Below are positions 39,801 through 46,400 of a stretch of DNA of 64,000 nt, piece after piece (positions within the stretch are counted from its first letter, which is position 1; each line of letters begins with the position of its first letter). Under the pieces are notes generated by a model that saw only the letters and a list, made by a program, of their open reading frames with translations, was not told where the DNA came from and searched no databases. The position numbers and the translations under genes are program-made. Source of the DNA: Echinococcus granulosus (Eukaryota > Platyhelminthes > Cestoda > Cyclophyllidea > Taeniidae); NCBI RefSeq assembly GCF_000524195.1, contig NW_020170538.1, positions 107,595 to 171,594 on the forward strand, written 5' to 3'.

Positions 39801-42457
39801 CTCACATTCAACATTGGTTCCATCCCTTCGGCCTGACAACCGCTTTATTGCATGTGTAATCACCAAGACTTGCTCCAAGAGATAGATGAGCAGACGAATG
39901 GATGGATGGGAGACCTCCAGTCTTATTGCCTCATTCAGAAAAAAACAAAAGCGCCTAGGAAGCGGAGCTTTAGTGCATAAAATATTTGCACGAACCGACA
40001 GACGCCGAAAAGTTGAACTGACTCAGCATTTAAACGATTAAATTTACCTATTTACCCTCCACAATACGGACCTGAAAATTGCAAAGAATAATTACTTCCA
40101 TTCTACTTATTTTAAGGAGGATTCCTCCAGAAGCCCTCCCAAATTCCCGGTTATTTAATTAAGGGATCTTTGGAAGACATCTTAACGGAGCCCACTGCAA
40201 ACAGCTCGGATTGGCAACACCTCCGACTATGAAGTAACACTGGACAGACAGATTTGTCCCATGAACTGCTATAGTTTGCTACACCAGGACAGAGAGGACA
40301 TCGTTAAGTGGTGATTGCTTGCCTGCCAGAGTTTGGATGCTGCACGAGGTCACACCACTTGAACACACAAAGGCCGGTGCGATCATACCTGTCCACTTTC
40401 CGGTCGTACAAGTTCGGTAACGAACAGATGCCTTCTGGCAACACAAAATCTATGCATTGTCATGTCGCGTTGTGAAAAGGTGAAAGGATTGGGGATGAGT
40501 GATCGGTTGTTTGGTCGATTGGATCTAGAATGGATGGGTGGCCGGGAAGAGGAACCCAGAATTTATAAATTCTGGATGGACTCCTAATTGATGAATTGGA
40601 GATGGGTGAATGGGATAGGCTTGATGAACAGATTGTCCGCCAGCGGATGGACGAATGGGTGGAAATATCTATAGATGTATACAACTTTGAATTCAAGACA
40701 GATAGATGGCAGAATGTAAAGGTGGATCCTGCCCCAGTTTCTTTCTGATAAAGCATCAGCACAGGTAATCGTAAGGCCTTTCAGTTATTATTCCCCCGGT
40801 AGACCCCCTAAATCCGCGACTTTTTTACCTACTCAACGCCTCAGCTAAATGCAGGGTGAACACTTGTAAGAGCATCCTTCACTGGTAATGACAATAAAAG
40901 CAAGAACAAATTCGACAATTTAAAAAGAGCGCTAAGAGACCTGTGAGGCATTCCAAATGCTGTAACCAAATCGCGCGCCACCGTAAAATCTGCTGCATAG
41001 CTCTGATAGGGAAATATAACGCGACGACGTGATGGAAAGCAAATTTTTCCAGTAAATATCATCTTAAACATTATACATTTCATAAGAAACGATTTCACTA
41101 ATGTCATAAGAGGCATGTTCCTAAATTAAAATTTTTCTGTGGATGAATTGAGCACTTTAAGTCGACGAACTGATTTAGGCTTGTTTTTAATGGAACTATG
41201 GCGAGATTGACGAAACAGAAAGTGATTTCAGCAGCTGATTGAGGCCAAATGGAGGGCAATGTGACACCCTTTCAGCTCTGACCCCATACGTCAAGTGGGC
41301 GTCAAACGGTAATTAAACTTGGTGTTCTTGACAGGGGTTACACAAGTGTGCCCAATGCTGCATGTGAGGGAAAGGCTGAGGGTGTCGAAAAAGTATTGCT
41401 TTCCCAAGCAAAAAGTGCGTAATCCTTTGGACTGACTTGCTAGTACCAACAGGATATCAGCATCTTCAAAAGCAGTAAAACTGCTTCTACATAGGCGGTG
41501 TAAGATACAATGAAATGTAGTCTGCTACAGACTTTGAAGTTTAGAACGATTAGAAAGTAAACGCAATAGCTCCACCGACCAAAGCAGCATGGCAAAACTA
41601 CCATACATTGCGAAAAAATCAAGAAATCTTCAAAGTATGGGGTATGAGCATTATTTCTGTTCTATCAAGCGATTCTCGAAAAAAAGTAGAAGCAGAGCCT
41701 TGAGAGTTGTGCGTATGCATAATTTTTCAATAAATCACAAGTTATGATAACAAAATTGTATAGAGAGATGAAACTACAGTAACTTGCATTCCACTTGGTA
41801 ACAGAAGACTTTTAATAAGGTAAAACTGGAGGCATGCTTACCGCATTGCAGGTGTTAATGTCTACTCCATGAATGGCAATTGCGTCGATGAGTTTGGGAA
41901 GATTGCCAGCACGGGCTGCACGTAGAATTGATTGACTTGTTTCGGACTAAGAGAAAAAGTAAGATGAATCACGATTCACGGATCCATAAACATTACCAAA
42001 CAAAACGGGAGCAAGAGACAATTACATGCTAATTAGTTTGCAAATAAGGTGCAAATGCCACAACAAGTATGAAAAAGCCGAGTAATGCAATACGCAACAC
42101 CAAAGTAATCACATTAGTTTAGTACCACGGAGAAGGAGAAAACTAACGATTTGATTCGTTGTTCGCATAAAATAATAGAAGTACGTAACCGACCAAACAA
42201 AAGGAACTCAAATTAGTCTATCTGAAGTCGCAAGTCGAAAATTCGTTACTTACCAACAATAATACATGCGTCTACTGAGGGAATACATTGTCCAATAAAA
42301 TGATTTTAAATTGAAAAGCTATTATATTCGTTTAAAAAATTAATGATGGGGGCGCATGACATCAGACGTTACATAATTCCCTGCGAAGAAAACGTACTTT
42401 ACGACTCGAGGAAGTTGTAGTCACGTTAGGAGAGGCGTACTGCTGAGACACTGCCAT
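613..42457 (-). CDS. Ankyrin (ANK/UNC-44 type), 19 exons, 3' end outside window
   Basis: Large membrane-skeleton adaptor that in animals links channels, transporters and adhesion proteins to spectrin. Joined coding exons (5' to 3', minus strand): 42457-42398, 41946-41842, 35347-35150, 30651-30367, 24156-24058, 20333-20136, 20055-19858, 19738-19442, 19362-19165, 19121-18948, 17689-17468, 17352-17212, 17135-16980, 13925-13658, 13115-12912, 6961-6858, 6667-6516, 2580-2395, 803-613. They give 3436 nt (1145 codons plus 1 nt), and every join preserves the frame. Residues 1-20 are a Ser/Thr-rich start; about 24-810 hold 24 ankyrin repeats, the canonical number for this family; 811-1019 are a poorly conserved linker; 1020 onward is the ZU5 domain, with the motif [13 protein letters not shown] and then [20 protein letters not shown]. 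The second ZU5, UPA and death domains are not in the window. ANK1, ANK2 and ANK3 cannot be told apart, and an invertebrate is likely to have a single co-orthologue. Confidence 0.95.
804..2394. other. Ankyrin intron 18
   Basis: Non-coding by my reading. A short CA run lies near 842-857. Plus-strand ORFs of 130 residues beginning at 778 and 1167 have no recognisable content. Confidence 0.6.
2395..2580 (-). CDS. Ankyrin exon 18 (ZU5 domain, first part)
   Basis: 186 nt, residues 1020-1081 plus a split Arg. [19 protein letters not shown] and [10 protein letters not shown] are diagnostic of the first ZU5 domain, which in other ankyrins binds spectrin. Acceptor TTTCAG, donor GTGAGT. Confidence 0.95.
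2581..6515. other. Ankyrin intron 17
   Basis: About 3.9 kb. An imperfect CAC/ATC run lies at about 3858-3882. A, T and A+T-rich stretches dominate around 4.8-5.1 kb. No convincing exon seen. Confidence 0.55.
6516..6667 (-). CDS. Ankyrin exon 17 (linker into ZU5)
   Basis: 152 nt, phase 0 in, 2 nt out (GG), acceptor TTTTCAG, donor GTGAGT. Encodes residues 970-1019, Gly/Ser-rich, then [19 protein letters not shown]. The terminal GG joins the A of exon 18 to give the Gly of GFLVSF, as at the start of ZU5 in other ankyrins. Confidence 0.8.
6858..6961 (-). CDS. Ankyrin exon 16 (linker, predicted)
   Basis: 104 nt after acceptor CAATTTAG and before donor GTAAGC. Only one of the three frames is open, and it is the frame needed by the phase-1 end of exon 15 (residues 935-969, [17 protein letters not shown] onward). 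It ends in phase 0, which is what exon 17 needs. It is 5.9 kb from exon 15. Not detectable by homology, so it rests on splice signals and phase. Confidence 0.72.
6962..12911. other. Ankyrin intron 15
   Basis: About 5.9 kb. Holds the degenerate GATG array near 12.2-12.6 kb. Several 60-110 residue ORFs on both strands show no family resemblance and no matching splice context. Confidence 0.55.
12185..12645 (+). repeat. Degenerate GATG/GGAT tandem array
   Basis: About 460 bp of imperfect units such as GGATGAATAG and GATGGATT. Lies 3' of ankyrin exon 15 in the transcript. ORFs in it on the minus strand give repetitive His/Pro/Ser/Ile peptides and are not genes. Confidence 0.85.
12912..13115 (-). 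CDS. Ankyrin exon 15 (linker)
   Basis: 204 nt, phase 1 in and phase 1 out, residues 867-934 ([16 protein letters not shown] to DKHSVVS). No domain is recognised; it fits the variable spacer between repeats and ZU5. Acceptor ATTCAG, donor GTAAGT. It is flanked by oppositely oriented degenerate tandem arrays. Confidence 0.85.
13335..13605 (-). repeat. Degenerate array, opposite orientation
   Basis: Units like CCATTCACC and TCCATCCG, the complement of the 12.2-12.6 kb array, 5' of exon 15 in the transcript. Weaker traces continue near 14.09-14.19 kb. Confidence 0.8.
13658..13925 (-). CDS. Ankyrin exon 14 (repeat 24 and acidic linker)
   Basis: 268 nt, residues 778-866 plus 1 nt. Starts [18 protein letters not shown] and VLRRVTT, equivalent to the capping repeat and the VLKVVT helix of other ankyrins. 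It then becomes acidic ([18 protein letters not shown]) and enters the linker. Donor GTGCGT, phase 1. Confidence 0.92.
13926..16979. other. Ankyrin intron 13
   Basis: About 3.1 kb. Adjacent plus-strand ORFs of 130 and 120 residues (14382-14774, 14767-15129) are low-complexity, Pro/Lys-rich and unrecognised; I take them as chance. A C8 run lies near 16079. Confidence 0.5.
16980..17135 (-). CDS. Ankyrin exon 13 (end of repeat 22, repeat 23)
   Basis: 156 nt, residues 726-777, [17 protein letters not shown] then [18 protein letters not shown]. Acceptor CCTAG, donor GTATGT, phase 0. The 3.1 kb intron 13 follows. Confidence 0.93.
17212..17352 (-). CDS. Ankyrin exon 12 (repeat 21, part of 22)
   Basis: 141 nt, residues 679-725, [15 protein letters not shown] and [14 protein letters not shown], ending within repeat 22. 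Donor GTAGGT, phase 0. Together with exon 13 it makes 297 nt. Confidence 0.94.
17468..17689 (-). CDS. Ankyrin exon 11 (end of repeat 18, repeats 19-20)
   Basis: 222 nt, residues 605-678. Completes repeat 18 (ASTKLQTK), then [18 protein letters not shown] and [18 protein letters not shown]. Acceptor ATTAG, donor GTGGGT, phase 0. Confidence 0.94.
18351..18356 (-). terminator. Candidate poly(A) signal for the intronic ORF
   Basis: AATAAA on the minus strand (TTTATT on plus), 203 bp after the stop of the 48-residue ORF. Confidence 0.4.
18559..18705 (-). CDS. 48-residue membrane-protein-like ORF in ankyrin intron 10
   Basis: ATG at 18705, TAG at 18561-18559. The protein starts [10 protein letters not shown], has a hydrophobic segment of about 24 residues ([20 protein letters not shown]) and a basic tail [10 protein letters not shown], as expected of a single-pass membrane segment with a positive flank. 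An acceptor-like CTGCACAG at 18696-18689 suggests it may instead be the terminal exon of a longer nested gene entered in phase 1. A minus-strand AATAAA lies about 200 bp downstream. It cannot be an alternative ankyrin end spliced from exon 10, because exon 10 ends in phase 0 and that frame hits a stop at once. Family not recognised. It is the same strand as ankyrin. Confidence 0.45.
   Translation of the reverse strand: MHCTESILSGLVILTAVTFMVIDFLAVPIILPALESIVRMARHVKHAN
18948..19121 (-). CDS. Ankyrin exon 10 (repeat 17 and most of 18)
   Basis: 174 nt, residues 547-604, [18 protein letters not shown] and [18 protein letters not shown], ending LLDKG inside repeat 18. With exon 11 (222 nt) it makes 396 nt, four repeats of 99 nt. 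Donor GTGAGT, phase 0. Confidence 0.94.
19165..19362 (-). CDS. Ankyrin exon 9 (repeats 15-16)
   Basis: 198 nt, residues 481-546, [18 protein letters not shown] and [18 protein letters not shown]. Followed by an intron of only 43 bp. Donor GTTTGT, phase 0. Confidence 0.94.
19442..19738 (-). CDS. Ankyrin exon 8 (repeats 12-14)
   Basis: 297 nt, exactly three repeats (residues 382-480): [53 protein letters not shown]. The near invariant IACKKN core is present. Acceptor TTACAG, donor GTAACA, phase 0. Confidence 0.96.
19858..20055 (-). CDS. Ankyrin exon 7 (repeats 10-11)
   Basis: 198 nt, residues 316-381, starting [14 protein letters not shown] and [14 protein letters not shown]. It follows an 80-bp intron. 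Acceptor TTTTAG, donor GTGGGT, phase 0. Confidence 0.95.
20136..20333 (-). CDS. Ankyrin exon 6 (repeats 8-9)
   Basis: 198 nt, residues 250-315. [18 protein letters not shown] resembles the ankyrin repeat-8 signature; the second repeat starts [14 protein letters not shown]. Acceptor TTTTAG, donor GTGAGC, phase 0. Confidence 0.95.
22278..22297 (+). other. G-quadruplex-prone motif
   Basis: GGTGGGAGGGGGAGGGAGGG, four or more G runs with one-base loops, and part of an imperfect hairpin with the C-rich bases before it. Confidence 0.6.
22445..22544. other. Scaffold gap, 100 N
   Basis: Exactly 100 N. The 28 bases before it (22417-22444) are repeated identically just after it (22545-22572), so the two contig ends overlap or a tandem repeat was collapsed. 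Confidence 0.95.
22565..22607 (+). other. G-rich tract right of gap
   Basis: Successive runs of 3-6 G with short loops; likely quadruplex-forming and a probable reason the assembly broke here. Confidence 0.6.
24058..24156 (-). CDS. Ankyrin exon 5 (repeat 7)
   Basis: 99 nt, one repeat (residues 217-249), [18 protein letters not shown] to INFQAK. Acceptor CTTCAG, donor GTTAGT, phase 0. Skipping this exon would keep the frame. Confidence 0.93.
25040..25200 (+). repeat. Degenerate GATGAA tandem array
   Basis: Units such as GGTGGATAGATGAATGAA and GGTGGATGGATGGG in intron 4. Confidence 0.75.
25745..26050 (-). repeat. Degenerate CATTCA/CCATC array
   Basis: Complementary orientation to the array 0.6 kb to its left; pyrimidine-rich with units like TTCATTCATCAAGCCATC. 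Confidence 0.7.
26770..27640 (+). repeat. Interspersed repeat, copy A
   Basis: About 0.86 kb, clearly alignable to the reverse complement of 38945-39810. Shared words include TCCCATGGATCTGATCCACG and CGAGAAGGCGCGTCTATTAC. The plus strand is open for 75 residues ([22 protein letters not shown]) in both copies. No terminal repeats or target-site duplications recognised. Element class unknown. Confidence 0.85.
28783..28805. repeat. CA microsatellite
   Basis: Uninterrupted CA run of about 11 units in ankyrin intron 4. Confidence 0.9.
30367..30651 (-). CDS. Ankyrin exon 4 (repeats 4-6)
   Basis: 285 nt, residues 122-216. Contains [32 protein letters not shown] and the shortened repeat [12 protein letters not shown], all strongly conserved among ankyrins. 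Acceptor TTTAG, donor GTGAGT, phase 0. It sits alone between introns of 4.5 and 6.2 kb. Confidence 0.95.
33236..33335. other. Scaffold gap, 100 N
   Basis: Exactly 100 N inside ankyrin intron 3. An exon hidden here is not required by phase. Confidence 0.95.
34938..34955 (+). repeat. GA microsatellite
   Basis: Uninterrupted GA run of about 8-9 units in ankyrin intron 3. Confidence 0.85.
35150..35347 (-). CDS. Ankyrin exon 3 (repeats 2-3)
   Basis: 198 nt, exactly two 33-residue repeats (residues 56-121), beginning [18 protein letters not shown] and ending NAQSQ. Acceptor TTACAG, donor GTCAGT, phase 0. It sits alone between introns of 6.5 and 4.5 kb. Confidence 0.95.
38945..39810 (-). repeat. 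Interspersed repeat, copy B (inverted)
   Basis: Inverted partner of copy A, in ankyrin intron 2, with scattered substitutions and a few indels, so both are old insertions. The equivalent ORF (39342-39578, minus) is kept. Edges are approximate. Confidence 0.85.
40490..40700 (+). repeat. Degenerate GATGGGTG array
   Basis: Units such as GGATGGGTGG and GATGGGTGAATGGG in ankyrin intron 2; a short related run is at 39888-39910. Confidence 0.7.
41842..41946 (-). CDS. Ankyrin exon 2 (repeat 1)
   Basis: Codes residues 21-55, including [11 protein letters not shown] and GVDINTC, the hallmark first repeat of ankyrins. Phase 0 at both ends; acceptor TCTTAG and donor GTAAGC. The 6.5 kb intron 2 follows. 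Confidence 0.93.
42398..42457 (-). CDS. Ankyrin exon 1 (start codon)
   Basis: Encodes residues 1-20, starting [10 protein letters not shown] and ending SSSRK, with a GTACGT donor in phase 0. The ATG lies in a good context (CACAAATGG). The same frame stays open upstream to an AG at 42544-42543, beyond which an in-frame TAA closes it. The ATG here is therefore the first one in this exon, but a further 5' exon adding residues cannot be excluded. Joining to exon 2 gives the usual order of a short polar head followed by the first half-repeat. Confidence 0.7.
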
Positions 42458-42541
42458 TTGTGCAAAACCGACTTCGTCCCGATTTTGACGCAAACCGGCT
42501 TGAGCGCCAAAATGCCGTATCAAGGACACGCAAATTATTTG

Positions 42542-42545
42542 CCTA
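42542..42545 (-). promoter_or_regulatory. Candidate splice acceptor in ankyrin 5' leader
   Basis: Minus-strand TTAATTTAG followed by G at 42542, 85 nt before the ankyrin ATG. It is a pyrimidine/T-rich acceptor with no donor that I can identify between it and the upstream gene. It could receive a 5' UTR exon or, if the host uses a spliced leader, a trans-spliced leader. Confidence 0.35.
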
Positions 42546-43394
42546 AATTAATGATAATGATAAGGGCCTAATTTGGTTTGTAAAAAGAGCCATATTCCAA
42601 AAAATGCTACACTTTTTGGTTGTAACAGAGCACAAAAAACACACCGCTAAACACCGCAAGATGAAAAGTTGGACAAAATCTTTACTGCAAGCAAATACCT
42701 CACATTTTTGTTAGAAAATCATGTACGATAACGATTTTGAAAAATCGTCCCTTTCCGTGAAAGCTACTTTGCAATTTGGATATTATTATTTATGCGTTAA
42801 CATTTATGTGCTACATTTATGTTCTAAAATGCATCCTCAAATACCCTTCAATTTGGGTTGCTATTAAATGATGGGACAGTTGTATGAGGCTCGCTGCCAT
42901 AAAATGCAATAACACCCATGCTGTCAGAATGTTAAAAATTCTCTGCCTGAATTACAACTTTTCGATCTTCATTTCCATGGCAATTACCCGGGGATAGGTA
43001 TTCCGTCCAGTCGGCCACTAGTTAATTTTTAAATGAGCCATTACTTGAGTAGCACTAAGCTGCACCCACACATAGCAAAATGCTACAAATTTTTTTCTCT
43101 GTTAGCTCTCACTCAGGGCTTCAAATCTTTCTATTGATTGGGCTAATTCCGGGGCGCAGATCTCCAATTTCATGGAACTTTCTCAGGATCAGGCACAACA
43201 TCACCATAAGAAGGCACCATTTCATCGTAAGGCGTTTAACTAAAGCAACAGATAGTCAGGTTTCAGCTGAGCATAATCATCTTGCATTGTTTGAGGCTCT
43301 ATTTGTAGAATTTTTACTATGCTCATTGCAATGAAATGTTGAATCCTGAGAGCGATTGTCAGAACACTTTGATTGGTCAAGTAGGAGTCCGCGT
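42546..43394. other. Short intergenic stretch between two same-strand genes
   Basis: About 0.85 kb, A+T-rich, from the DUF4795 stop to the candidate leader acceptor of ankyrin. I found no canonical minus-strand AATAAA in it (only ATAAAT-like words near 42.78 kb). Confidence 0.5.
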
Positions 43395-43420
43395 TCAGGG
43401 TTCCGGTTGATCTGTTTCAT
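43395..43420 (-). CDS. DUF4795 gene exon 14 (stop)
   Basis: 26 nt, DETDQPEP then TGA at 43397-43395. Acceptor CTTATAG. The acidic sense continues that of exon 13, and the split codon gives Asp. Confidence 0.75.
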
Positions 43421-46400
43421 CTATAAGGGCAAAAATTGCCTAATATGCAATTATTTAATTACCCACTTATTAACCACTAATGCATGTTACCAAAGCATTT
43501 ACCATCGGATTGCTTAGGACTACTTAAAGGAGCAATTGTTCCGGCCTCATCTGGGGGAGCTGCGTCCAGGTCATGTGAAATTTCGCTCGAGTCGATAATC
43601 TAAAGTATACCAAAAAAGCAATTATTATTGCCTAAAATACCCTTTTTGGTGTTTCATTTTAAGTGATTTTAAAACTGCGCAAGCAAGCTTTAAATCCTAT
43701 TGGATATTTTTGACAGAATTGAGAAGTCCTGCATTTGTTATTCTGAACATCCTTCTCATACTACTTTAAGCACAATTTTGTGTTAACGCGCCCTAAATTT
43801 AGGAAAGGCGAATTTGAGTAGCAACAACAGCGTTTTACTAATTGCGCTTAATTCGGAGGAAACACTTTGTTTGTACACATAAATCTATGGAAATATTTTT
43901 TTGCAACACTGTAATGATGGGTCACTGTTTGCGCAAATACAAGTTAGCATAATTTGTCGAGATTTACCTCAATGTTCTGGTTCACTTCAGGTTGTAATAC
44001 CGGCTCATTTTGCTCTAATTTTGCCACGTGTTGTAGAGATGATGAGATTTTACTGCAAAAATAACATTCCACGTTTCACCACTATCACATTATTGTTCAA
44101 TATTGCTCAATTCCCTTTCCAATTAATCGTTCAGGCTTGCTCTTTACTGTCATTGAACTTCTGTTCAAATGAGCGATTTTTAATAGAACTAGTGATAACC
44201 TATTGTTAAAAACGCTTTTAATTTCAGTACTTGATATTATCAGTTTCATTACCTCGCTGACTTTAGCGTTGACGGTGTGACCTCATTTACTTTCATTGTC
44301 GTGTGAACTCCACCCACGCCTCTCCTCATGCGGTACACGTCATATATTCCGTCTTTGTTTCTACAAATAGCCCGAAATATGAATATCACTGTTGCCCCGC
44401 ATTCGGAGATGCAAAACAGCGAAACTCAGGCCATTTTTACGAGGTGAATTACATCGTGTGCGACTTATCACGTGAGCCTTTGTGCTAAAACCAGCAAATG
44501 GTATTAAAATTTCTGCAGATGATGCTTTCTTATTGAGGGAACTAAATGAAGTATTCAATGAAATCACTATCTTAGGGATGTTCTTATGGCATTATGTTGG
44601 GTTGATACACTAGTCTCAATTTAGGTATTAAGCATGTTTATAAGCCTTAAATCAGGAGAATTTTTAAGAAGGATGCATTTTTACGGCAGCCGCTGAGCTC
44701 AGCTTGTACTTACTTGCAGTCCTGCTCAGCGGTATCCCTTCTACTACCTTGTCTTAAGTAGTTTTGAAGGTGGGGGTTATCAAAAATGCTAATCTAAAAT
44801 ATCAGTGACTAAAAGGCACATAATCGTGTTTTCAATTTCAAAAATATGACGTAATCATAATAACCAGACACTTACATTAAGTGGCCGAATTTTCGCCTTG
44901 GGAAATTTAATTAGTTTGCAATTAATATAACATGCTCTCTAAAAAATTTTACCTTATATAAGGTGGGTCAATGTAGTTTCTTCGAAAATTGCTTCTAAAA
45001 TTAAAAAATAAAAATAAAGCTTTTGAATTTTTATTCCTTCCATCGCTATTTTAGGTATTACTTTAGTTCTATTTTTAAGGACGATTAGTCCGACCCTCAT
45101 GCGGCTTATTTTTCAAAAAAGGTTAACATACTATGTTTTAAAATGTTTATTACTAACAATTACCTCCTAATAACGTGGCACAAGACTGGCAGAAAACCTG
45201 ATTTATTAAGAATTAGTGGTCTTTCCTTCTTCTGACAAGTAAATAACCAACTAAGAAGAAGCAGTTGGGACTGCTAAAAAAGGCAATAAAAAAGATGTGA
45301 GGCACTGGTTAAGGTATCATTGTCTGCCTCCCCAGTCTAATGTGTTAATTACTATGCAAGCCAGTTTTTTAGCATTAGGTCTTATGATTTTTTTATCTGT
45401 TCTAGCTTTCTTTAAGAAGGCTTTTCTTGTACATGTTTCGGCTGTATTAAGTAAATAAATGACAGCCGTAAGTGTTTGGTATTCAATTAGTGAATAAAAC
45501 TTACTAAAATCTAAAGCTATTGTCACCGCACATACTTGCAGCGCAGCGGATCGTCAGATGATAGTCAATGCCACCTAAAGCCATTTCAGCTTAAAAATTG
45601 GTCACTATCCCAAAGAAGTGTACTTGTAAGGTGTATATAAATTGGTGGGCATTGACACTTGCTGACTGCTACTCGCCATCACATAAATAGTGGATGCGGT
45701 CCATCCGCCTAGCACCAACCGTGATTCCCTCTTCTTATTTATTTATTTTTTCTTTACCACGGCGTGGATTTCGACGCTTTTAAATTTTTTGTCACGATGC
45801 AGTATACCAACTGGTGCGAAAAACTACTTCTTTGCAATTGCGTTGAAGCAGGGTTGTAGTACTAACAAGTTTATGTCACATCAAGCAGGTTTGTTCAACC
45901 GGCAACTTATTGTGTGAGGACTCAAAATAATGGAAAGACAGCAAGGGCTACAAAAACGCGGGGAGCCATCTTGGATCCACGGTGCATATAAATGCTTAAC
46001 ACCCGGTAGATGGATTATGTCAGCAAGCTACGCTAACGATAACTTGAGCATGTTGGGTCGGTAGACAGCAGATCCTTCAAATGAACTCCATTAAGTAAAT
46101 CCGAGTAAAAGTGGAATAAATTGGAATTAACTTTTAGCTACCTTCCTTTTTCCTCTATTAGAAGAGGTCGATCACATGAGATGCAGTGGAGTATCATCTT
46201 CTTTCTGATACCGGCAGCCTCGTCACGTGAAGTCCCATTTTCCAGCAGTACCTTAGAGGCAGAAAGTTTTAGGCGTATCGCCATTTTTTGCAGCTCCGAG
46301 GTCATTCGCTCCTGCGCGGCAGTCACCTCGGTTTTCTCGGCCTTCTCCTTCAGTTGACCTACCATTTGACTGAACTTGGATTTAATAAACTGCTCCTAGG

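Larger units (their letters stand above)
35348..41841. other. Ankyrin intron 2
   Basis: The longest intron in the window (6.5 kb). Carries the inverted copy of the interspersed repeat (38.9-39.8 kb) and a GATG-type array near 40.5-40.7 kb. No gene recognised. Confidence 0.55.

Noticed and set aside
44361..44567. 68-residue minus ORF as an extra exon of the DUF4795 gene
   Set aside because: No acceptor enters in the required phase, and exon 10 joins exon 11 directly in frame.
45317..45526. 69-residue minus ORF in DUF4795 intron 10
   Set aside because: Lys-rich tail but no family match and not required by phase.
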